Source of the DNA: a virus
Length of the DNA stretch: 21,682 nucleotides
Virus record (IMG/VR): IMGVR_UViG_3300043468_000126
Coordinates: 1 to 21,682 of that record
Direction: 5' to 3' (one strand)
Within the stretch, counting starts at the first letter, position 1, and each line of letters starts with the position of its first letter. This document shows positions 16,772-21,682 of the stretch, one piece after another. The notes below the pieces were generated by a model, which searched no databases, was not told where the DNA came from, and saw only the letters and a list, made by a program, of their open reading frames with translations. The translations under genes were made by a program, and so were the position numbers.

Positions 16772-17215
16772 ATGGCAAAAATACCTTTACCTGAGCGTGG
16801 ACAACCACTAGACGTTACATACATTTCTCAGTTAGCCCAAGCAGTTAATGATTTATCATCTGCTATTTCACCAGCAACATATAAGTACACCTCCATTGAC
16901 ACCCCAAATGCTGGAAGACAAAATATTAAAGGCAGTGAGGCCAGAGTTATCGGAGGATACGTTCGTGTAGTTAATAGCGGAACAATCACTGCTGGAGAAG
17001 AAAAATCATTTACATATTCTTTCCCTGGTGAATTTAAGTACACTCCAATTGCAACAGCAACAGCCATCAACACTGGCAATACAGTTGCTGGCAAAAACGT
17101 TACAATTGTTTTAAAAAGCATTACAACATCTGGAGTTGAAGGAATTGTAAGATTTAATACATCTGGAGATGTGTCTATTGATGTTAACTTAATTATCATT
17201 GGCGTACCTAATTAA
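16772..17215 (+). CDS. Small fibre-like structural protein
   Basis: 147 residues. The first ~35 (IPLPERGQPLDVTYISQLAQAV region) look like a short helix, possibly a trimerisation stem. The rest is glycine/threonine-rich beta structure ending IDVNLIIIGVPN, like the tip domain of a tail fibre. It has no SD sequence and sits 9 bases after a TATAAT, so it is probably translated from a leaderless message. Its own promoter suggests it is needed in extra amount or at another time than the upstream tail genes. Function inferred from composition and context only. Confidence 0.55.
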   Translation: MAKIPLPERGQPLDVTYISQLAQAVNDLSSAISPATYKYTSIDTPNAGRQNIKGSEARVIGGYVRVVNSGTITAGEEKSFTYSFPGEFKYTPIATATAINTGNTVAGKNVTIVLKSITTSGVEGIVRFNTSGDVSIDVNLIIIGVPN

Positions 17216-17406
17216 TGCTAAAGTGTAAAAGATGTAGTGGGAGAATGTTTCTTGATAGACAATACAGTACAGTCGGTCACCTTGAAACCTATTGCATTTC
17301 ATGTGGATCAAGAAGTTTTTATAACCCACCAGAAAGTTCTGCGGAGGGGTCATGGCTGTTAAAAAGGGAAGTATCGAGAGCGAAGGCTACAATGTCCTCC
17401 CTGTAA
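17215..17406 (+). CDS. Small zinc-ribbon protein
   Basis: 63 residues, starting in a TAATG overlap. Two CxxC knuckles (C4-x2-C7 and C27-x2-C30) separated by 19 residues make a treble-clef or zinc-ribbon fold likely. Its last 55 bases overlap the next gene in another frame. Such small zinc ribbons may bind nucleic acid or other proteins; no specific partner can be named. Being coupled to a putative DNA-binding protein suggests a regulatory pair, which is inference. Confidence 0.6.
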   Translation: MLKCKRCSGRMFLDRQYSTVGHLETYCISCGSRSFYNPPESSAEGSWLLKREVSRAKATMSSL

Positions 17407-17894
17407 TTCCAGGGAATAAAAAGGTCTGGTTCTTAAATGGAGACCTTGTAAGAGTACACCACCTAAACAAGTCTAACGGGATCATGTCTGTTTACAATAT
17501 AACAAAAGATCAGATTGAAAGTTGTTTAATTTCTGATTTTAAAAAGAAACGTGAAAGAGCATATACTGTTAGAGAGACTGCTGATTTAGTTAATCGCCAT
17601 AAAAAATATATGCCATCACTAATGAAACGAGGAGTTATTCCATTTCCAACGGGATCTCAAAAAGGTGGAGCAAGAGGATTTCAGGTAAGATCCTATTACT
17701 CAGAATCGCAAGTAAGGGAGATTCGTGATATACTTGCTACATACCATATTGGTAGACCAAGAAAAGATAATTTAATAACAAATGATATCACCCCAAGCAA
17801 GCAAGAGTTGACACGAAGAATGGGCGATGGTATACTTACATATACGAGAACTGAAGATGGTCGATTCATTCCAATCTGGTCTGAATCTATTTAA
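17352..17894 (+). CDS. MerR-like helix-turn-helix DNA-binding protein
   Basis: 180 residues; GGAGGGG (17343-17349) just upstream fixes ATG 17352 although this overlaps the zinc-ribbon gene by 55 bases. Residues 70-128 (AYTVRETADLVNRHKKYMPSL, then KRGVIPFP, then SYYSESQVREIRDIL) have the helix-turn-helix plus wing layout of MerR-type domains: an N-terminal HTH, a proline-bearing turn, and a tyrosine-led helix. No MerR effector-binding or long dimerisation coil follows; the C-terminus is basic then short. Residues 1-65 form a separate small domain I do not recognise. Its place between tail and replication genes suggests a regulator of gene expression, but a DNA-binding role in replication is equally open. 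Confidence 0.6.
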   Translation: MAVKKGSIESEGYNVLPVIPGNKKVWFLNGDLVRVHHLNKSNGIMSVYNITKDQIESCLISDFKKKRERAYTVRETADLVNRHKKYMPSLMKRGVIPFPTGSQKGGARGFQVRSYYSESQVREIRDILATYHIGRPRKDNLITNDITPSKQELTRRMGDGILTYTRTEDGRFIPIWSESI

Positions 17895-17908
17895 CGAAGG
17901 GTATGAAC

Positions 17909-18115
17909 ATGGAAAACGAAGACACAAAGGTATCTGTAACACTTGGATACACACTTAACCTTGGAAACTTTCAATCACTAAGACTTGATCTTGGAATTGT
18001 AGATTCAAGACGTAACGGAGAAACTGCAGACCAGGCATTTGAACGTGTTTATAAGTTTGTAGAAGATAAGTTAACTGAAAAGATTAACGAAGCAAAGTCT
18101 GAAATTAACGAGTAA
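17909..18115 (+). CDS. Small conserved-looking protein of unknown function
   Basis: 68 residues. I prefer ATG 17909, since GAAGGG (17896-17901) lies 7 bases before it, over ATG 17903, which would be one base away. The N-terminal half (VSVTLGYTLNLGNFQSLRLDLG) is strand-like, and the C-terminal half a charged helix (FERVYKFVEDKLTEKINEA). It is TAATG-coupled to the next gene and two genes before the helicase, so a replication accessory role is possible. No family recognised with confidence. Confidence 0.6.
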   Translation: MENEDTKVSVTLGYTLNLGNFQSLRLDLGIVDSRRNGETADQAFERVYKFVEDKLTEKINEAKSEINE

Positions 18116-18423
18116 TGGCAGAACGCAAAGACCGTATGGCTTTGCTTTCAAGATACAGTAAGTATCATACCGCAAGGTACGAGTCAAAGCCATCACTTAA
18201 TTTAAACGTAGAGCAGTGGGCCTCAGATGGCCTTGTAGAGTCATACGGACTATCTGGCTGCTACGATATACTTGAGTATTATTTTTCAGTTTCAGAAAAT
18301 CCTTCATGGAATTACTTTGCTTATAACGCAGAAAAAATTTTACAGGCAAAAAAAGATAAAAAAAGAGACGATGAAGAGAGAGCAGAGCGTAGAAGAATGG
18401 CTAAGGAGTGGCTAAGTGAATAA
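18115..18423 (+). CDS. Small protein upstream of helicase; candidate helicase loader
   Basis: 102 residues, TAATG overlap at its start; its stop lies 8 bases into the helicase gene. The core LNVEQWASDGLVESYGLSGCYDI region and FAYNAEKIL look like a compact helical domain, followed by a strongly charged helix (KKDKKRDDEERAERRRMAKEW). Small helical proteins encoded directly before a replicative helicase are often loaders or replisome organisers. That role is inferred only from position and composition; the fold is unrecognised. Confidence 0.55.
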   Translation: MAERKDRMALLSRYSKYHTARYESKPSLNLNVEQWASDGLVESYGLSGCYDILEYYFSVSENPSWNYFAYNAEKILQAKKDKKRDDEERAERRRMAKEWLSE

Positions 18424-19636
18424 TACAGAGTCCAAACTAATTACTGCAGTTCTTCAGGATAAGCAGATCCACGTTCTTTTACAGGCCAACGTAGATAACT
18501 TACTTAGAACTCACGGAGATATTTGGAACTTCATACGGCTATACTTTGAAAACAATAAGTCACTTCCTCCTTCAGAATTGGTTACAGAAAAGTTTAGAGA
18601 TTTCTCTCCTATTTCAAATGTTGGTGCAACAAAACATCACCTTGAAGAGTTGCAGGGAGAATATCTAAATGATAGCCTTAAAGATATCTTAAGATCTGCA
18701 GCAACAAATGTTCAAAACAATCAGGGCAATATTGCACTAAATGATTTAATTACACAAACATCAGAGTTAAAGAAAAACACTTCGGCCATTCGTGATATTG
18801 ACGTAACTGACCTTGAGTCTGCAGTAGCATACTTTGAGAATTTAAAGATTCAGCAAGCAGCAGGGCACGTTGGAATTAAAACCAATCTTCCAGGGTTCGA
18901 TAACTATCTTCCTTCTGGAATTATGCCAGGTCAATTAGGGGTCTTTTTAGCATACCCAGGTATAGGAAAGTCATGGATGGCTCTGTACTTTGCTGTACAA
19001 GCCTGGAAACAGGGTAAGACACCCCTTGTAATCTCACTTGAGATGAGCGAGACAGAAGTTCGTAACCGTGTATTTACAATTATGGGAGAAGGCCTTTGGT
19101 CGCACAGAAAATTGTCTAATGGAGATGTTGAGTTGGACACTCTTAAGGCTTGGCATGAAAGGCACTTAAAGGGTAAGCCAGAGTTTCATATCATTTCAAA
19201 TGACCAGGGTGGAGAAATCAATCCGTCAGTTCTTCGTGGAAAGATTGATCAGTATAAACCAGACTTTGTAATCGTTGACTACCTACAGTTGATGGCTCCT
19301 AATCAGAAGTCAGACAACGAAACGGTACGAATGAAGAACCTTTCAAGAGAACTCAAACTCATGGCTATTGGAGAAGAGGTTCCAATTATTGCTATCTCAT
19401 CTGCAACACCAGACGATGTAAATGATCTAAGCGGTGTTCCAACTCTTGGACAGACTGCTTGGTCAAGGCAGATTGCATACGATGCAGACTGGGTTATTGC
19501 ACTTGGTCGTGCAAGCAATAGCGATATTATTGAGTGTGCTTTTAGAAAGAACCGTAATGGGTTTATGGGAGACTTCCTTGTACAGGTTGATTTTGACAAG
19601 GGATACTACAGATATAAAGACTATGAAGATAAGTAG
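18416..19636 (+). CDS. DnaB-like replicative DNA helicase
   Basis: 406 residues, starting at GTG 18416 with AAGGAG (18403-18408) 7 bases upstream. It unwinds DNA at the fork using ATP as a hexameric RecA-type motor. Walker A is AYPGIGKS (179-186), with alanine where the usual motif has glycine. Walker B is VIVDYLQLM (D288). The C-terminal DADWVIAL block and KNRNG (R380 as candidate arginine finger) are typical of DnaB C-terminal domains. The N-terminal domain is present but shorter than in bacterial DnaB. The usual SQL(S/N)R-type segment after Walker B reads ISSATPDD instead. It heads the replication module with primase, SSB and polymerase. Confidence 0.93.
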   Translation: MNNTESKLITAVLQDKQIHVLLQANVDNLLRTHGDIWNFIRLYFENNKSLPPSELVTEKFRDFSPISNVGATKHHLEELQGEYLNDSLKDILRSAATNVQNNQGNIALNDLITQTSELKKNTSAIRDIDVTDLESAVAYFENLKIQQAAGHVGIKTNLPGFDNYLPSGIMPGQLGVFLAYPGIGKSWMALYFAVQAWKQGKTPLVISLEMSETEVRNRVFTIMGEGLWSHRKLSNGDVELDTLKAWHERHLKGKPEFHIISNDQGGEINPSVLRGKIDQYKPDFVIVDYLQLMAPNQKSDNETVRMKNLSRELKLMAIGEEVPIIAISSATPDDVNDLSGVPTLGQTAWSRQIAYDADWVIALGRASNSDIIECAFRKNRNGFMGDFLVQVDFDKGYYRYKDYEDK

Positions 19637-19643
19637 GTATAAT
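19636..19643 (+). promoter_or_regulatory. -10 promoter element, probably giving a leaderless mRNA
   Basis: GGTATAAT with hexamer 19638-19643 begins at the last base of the helicase stop codon TAG. The start of transcription is expected at 19650-19651, on the ATG of the next gene, and no SD sequence is present. The TGn extension is absent (AGG instead), and no -35 is seen at normal spacing. It is the third GGTATAAT placed just before a gene in this window. Confidence 0.55.
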
Positions 19644-19650
19644 ATGTTAC

Positions 19651-19977
19651 ATGGCGAACTATCACCACAAGCCAATCAAGAAGTTCAATTTGAATGGAGT
19701 AATTCATGACGAATCGGCACTTGGCAGGCTTAAAGAAGAATATATCAGGCTACTGGAGTCTGAGATGCGCCTATCTGGATACGTACCAAGACTTGACATA
19801 AACCCAGACTTTACTATAGACTATAATGAAAGAAAAAAATATTTTGAGTTTGAATTAACAGTACACGGTATACATACAGGGAGAAAGCAAAGCGAATGGA
19901 TAGCAGGGATAGACGGAAGCACACCAATCTATACACAAAAGAACAAATCAAAAGAGTTCTCACAGGAACAGGTGTAA
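19651..19977 (+). CDS. Conserved-looking protein of unknown function in replication operon
   Basis: 108 residues. The core reads YIRLLESEMRLSGYVPRLDI, then NPDFTIDYNE and HGIHTGRKQSEWIAGIDG: a helix followed by a beta-rich part. I associate this type of sequence with replication regions of actinophages but know of no assigned function. No catalytic motif, zinc ligands or membrane segment are visible. Translation probably starts on a leaderless message. The last 82 bases overlap the primase gene in another frame. Confidence 0.6.
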   Translation: MANYHHKPIKKFNLNGVIHDESALGRLKEEYIRLLESEMRLSGYVPRLDINPDFTIDYNERKKYFEFELTVHGIHTGRKQSEWIAGIDGSTPIYTQKNKSKEFSQEQV

Positions 19978-20840
19978 CGATTGAGTCTGAGGTAGACTCA
20001 GACTATATAATCTTTTGTCCATACCACAATAACAATAGAACGCCAGCAGGAGAAATAGACAAGAACAATGGAACATTTTTTTGCTTTGCCTGTCATCATG
20101 TAACTGGACTTACAGAGTTCGTAATGCATATGTCTAACAGGACTTACTTTGAAGCAGCAAGATTTATAAAAAGTAAAGAGACAGAAACAAGTATTGAGAC
20201 CGATATAGATAAGGCGCTATACAAAAAGCCAGAGTTCACACTGTTTGATGAACTAGTTCTTAAGCGTTTGCACAATAACCTTCTTTCCTTTGATAGAGCA
20301 AAAGATTATTTTAACTACAGAAAGATAACCAAAGAGTCTGCATCAAAGTTTTCTTTAGGATACTCAGACAAACAGGATATGGTTACTGTACCTGTTCATA
20401 GCCCAGATGGTTTACCAATTGGCTTTGTTGGAAGATCTATTGAGGGCAAAGAGTTCAAGAATACTCCAGGACTTCCAAAATCAAAAACACTTTTTAATCT
20501 TCACAGGGTTAAGAGTTCTGGGAAAGTGTATGTTGTAGAGTCATCATTTGACGCTATTAGGCTTGACCAGTGTGGCTTTCCTGCAGTAGCAACCCTTGGC
20601 TCAAACGTATCTAACATACAAATAGAATTGCTTAAAAAGTACTTTAATGATATAATTGTTATTGCAGACAACGATGAAGCAGGTGGAAATATGAAAACTA
20701 AGATAGTTGAAAAACTTGGTTCTCGTGTATCTGTAATACAACTAAATAAGCAATATAAAGATATAGGCGACATGGACGATAAGTCAATTCAAGAACTGGA
20801 CTTCCAGTTTGACAAATCAATACAGTCTATGCTAAACTAA
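19896..20840 (+). CDS. DnaG-type DNA primase
   Basis: 314 residues; makes RNA primers for lagging-strand synthesis. The N-terminal zinc-binding domain has C41-x2-H44 and C63-x2-C66 (CHC2 type). The TOPRIM domain has the catalytic glutamate E215 in VYVVESSFDA and the metal-binding D258-x-D260 in IADNDEAGG. At about half the length of bacterial DnaG, it lacks the C-terminal helicase-interaction domain, as is usual for phage primases. ATG 19896 is kept although it overlaps the gene before by 82 bases: no other start lies upstream of the zinc domain, and AGGGAG (19878-19883) is present 12 bases upstream. A 24-base gap follows. Confidence 0.92.
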   Translation: MDSRDRRKHTNLYTKEQIKRVLTGTGVTIESEVDSDYIIFCPYHNNNRTPAGEIDKNNGTFFCFACHHVTGLTEFVMHMSNRTYFEAARFIKSKETETSIETDIDKALYKKPEFTLFDELVLKRLHNNLLSFDRAKDYFNYRKITKESASKFSLGYSDKQDMVTVPVHSPDGLPIGFVGRSIEGKEFKNTPGLPKSKTLFNLHRVKSSGKVYVVESSFDAIRLDQCGFPAVATLGSNVSNIQIELLKKYFNDIIVIADNDEAGGNMKTKIVEKLGSRVSVIQLNKQYKDIGDMDDKSIQELDFQFDKSIQSMLN

Positions 20841-20864
20841 CATAACACAGAAAAGAGAAAACAC

Positions 20865-21518
20865 ATGGCAATACTAAGAGGAATAAAGGAAATGGGCCCA
20901 GTACTAGACGGCCCAAAGGGTGGAGATGGTCCAAAGGTTAAGTGGCTAAAACTTGCTGACGGACAATCAGTAAAGATTCGGTTCTTAGAAGAACTAGACG
21001 AAGATTCAGCAAACTATAACGCAGAGCGTGGACTAGCAATTGTTGTATCAGAACACACAAACCCAAAGGACTATAAGCGCAAGGCTGTAGACACAATGGA
21101 TACAGAAGGTCGTGACTGGGCTGAAGAAATGCACCGCAAGGATCCAAAGGCTGGCTGGAGAGCACGTCTTCGCTTCTACTGCAACGTTCTTGTAGACGAT
21201 GGCATTGAATCACCATATGTTGCAATCTGGTCAATGGGTATCAGCAAGCAATCATCATTCAACACAATTCGTGAGTATGCACTTGAAACAGGAAGCATCT
21301 CAAATGTACAGTGGAAGTTAAAGCGTAATGGTCAGGGAACTGAAACAAATTACACTCTTATTCCATCTGCACCAGACAAGGAACCATTTAACTGGGGAGA
21401 CATTAAGCCTTACCCACTAGAATCTGCACTACGCAAGGTTCCATACGCAGAACAAGAAGCGTTCTATTTGGGCTTTGATGGCCCATCTGCCACCTCAGCA
21501 ACTAACGCTGATTGGTAA
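20865..21518 (+). CDS. Single-stranded DNA-binding protein (gp32-like)
   Basis: 217 residues; likely coats single-stranded DNA at the fork and in recombination. The basic, glycine-rich N-terminus (residues 1-26) and the beta-rich core (VKIRFLEEL; GWRARLRFYCNVLVDDG; PYVAIWSMG) match the style of phage T4 gp32-like proteins. H64 is present, but only one cysteine (C106) exists, so the gp32 zinc site cannot be complete. Codon use differs from neighbours: CGT/CGC arginine and C-ending codons are frequent where others use AGA, which suggests selection for high expression. Only a weak SD (AAGAGA) precedes ATG 20865. Position between primase and polymerase supports the call. Confidence 0.75.
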   Translation: MAILRGIKEMGPVLDGPKGGDGPKVKWLKLADGQSVKIRFLEELDEDSANYNAERGLAIVVSEHTNPKDYKRKAVDTMDTEGRDWAEEMHRKDPKAGWRARLRFYCNVLVDDGIESPYVAIWSMGISKQSSFNTIREYALETGSISNVQWKLKRNGQGTETNYTLIPSAPDKEPFNWGDIKPYPLESALRKVPYAEQEAFYLGFDGPSATSATNADW

Positions 21519-21519
21519 T

Positions 21520-21682
21520 ATGAACTACGTCGGCTTACATGTCCATACCCATTTTAGTTTATTTGATGGGATTGCTACTCCAGAAGAATACGTGAACCGT
21601 GCAGTTGAGTTAGGGATGCCAGCAATTGCCATCACTGACCACGGTACTTTATCTGGGCATAGGGAACTGCACCGTATTGCAA
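21520..21682 (+). CDS. dnaE: DNA polymerase III alpha subunit, N-terminal fragment (DnaE-type)
   Basis: Partial: 54 codons are visible, cut by the window edge. It starts one base after the SSB stop. The first residues contain HVHTHFSLFDG and, further on, AIAITDHGTLSG, the metal-binding motifs of the PHP domain that opens bacterial C-family DNA polymerases. PHP domains also occur in other enzymes, but this spacing, the YV.LHVHT.FSL.DG opening, and the helicase-primase-SSB neighbourhood make a replicative polymerase by far the best reading. The histidines are intact, so the PHP site may be active. No clear SD; probably coupled to the SSB gene. Confidence 0.9.
   Translation, partial: MNYVGLHVHTHFSLFDGIATPEEYVNRAVELGMPAIAITDHGTLSGHRELHRIA

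Noticed and set aside
19593-19598. Perfect TTGACA as a -35 for the third promoter
   Set aside because: The spacer to TATAAT at 19638 would be 39 bases, far too long; it is part of helicase coding sequence.
19644-19652. Palindrome ATGT-T-ACAT over the start of the 108-residue gene
   Set aside because: Only four-base arms, expected often by chance in AT-rich DNA, and not shared with the other two promoters.
19434-19709. 91-codon plus-strand frame spanning the helicase end and the next gene
   Set aside because: Overlaps Walker-type helicase sequence and the start of the next gene; no domain and no SD.
20838-20865. Terminator or promoter in the gap between primase and SSB
   Set aside because: The 24-base gap has no hairpin, T-run or TATAAT; only a weak SD-like AAGAGA.

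Overview
The window is part of a tailed-phage genome (class Caudoviricetes, long tail; siphovirus-like because no sheath or baseplate-wedge gene is visible). All 17 recognisable genes lie on the + strand and are packed almost without gaps. The DNA is AT-rich. Protein styles (tape measure, hub, DnaB helicase / DnaG primase / gp32-like SSB / DnaE polymerase order) resemble actinobacteriophages. Two promoters sit so close to start codons that they predict leaderless mRNAs, a habit common in Actinobacteria. My inference is a phage of a low-GC actinobacterium, such as a freshwater lineage; no tRNA, integrase or host gene is present to prove it.

Region 1 (1-16753) is the tail module. It runs: a promoter; a small tail assembly chaperone with an in-frame TTTAAAC slippery heptamer near its end; a giant 3116-residue tape measure; a distal-tail-like protein; a 1425-residue tail hub with an inserted lectin-like domain; and three smaller tail-tip or fibre proteins. 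Most junctions are TAATG stop/start overlaps, so translation is probably coupled.

Region 2 (16754-18423) is a transition zone. A second promoter, a near copy of the first, drives a 147-residue fibre-like protein. After it come a 63-residue zinc ribbon, a 180-residue protein with a MerR-like helix-turn-helix, and two small proteins of unknown function just ahead of the helicase.

Region 3 (18416-21682) is the replication module: a DnaB-like helicase, a third promoter with a small unknown protein, a DnaG-type primase, a gp32-like single-strand binding protein with codon use suggesting high expression, and the first 54 codons of a DnaE-type DNA polymerase III alpha subunit cut by the window edge. 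The phage therefore appears to carry much of its own replisome.

No terminator, tRNA, CRISPR, insertion sequence or attachment site was recognised. No stretch over 300 bases lacks a gene.
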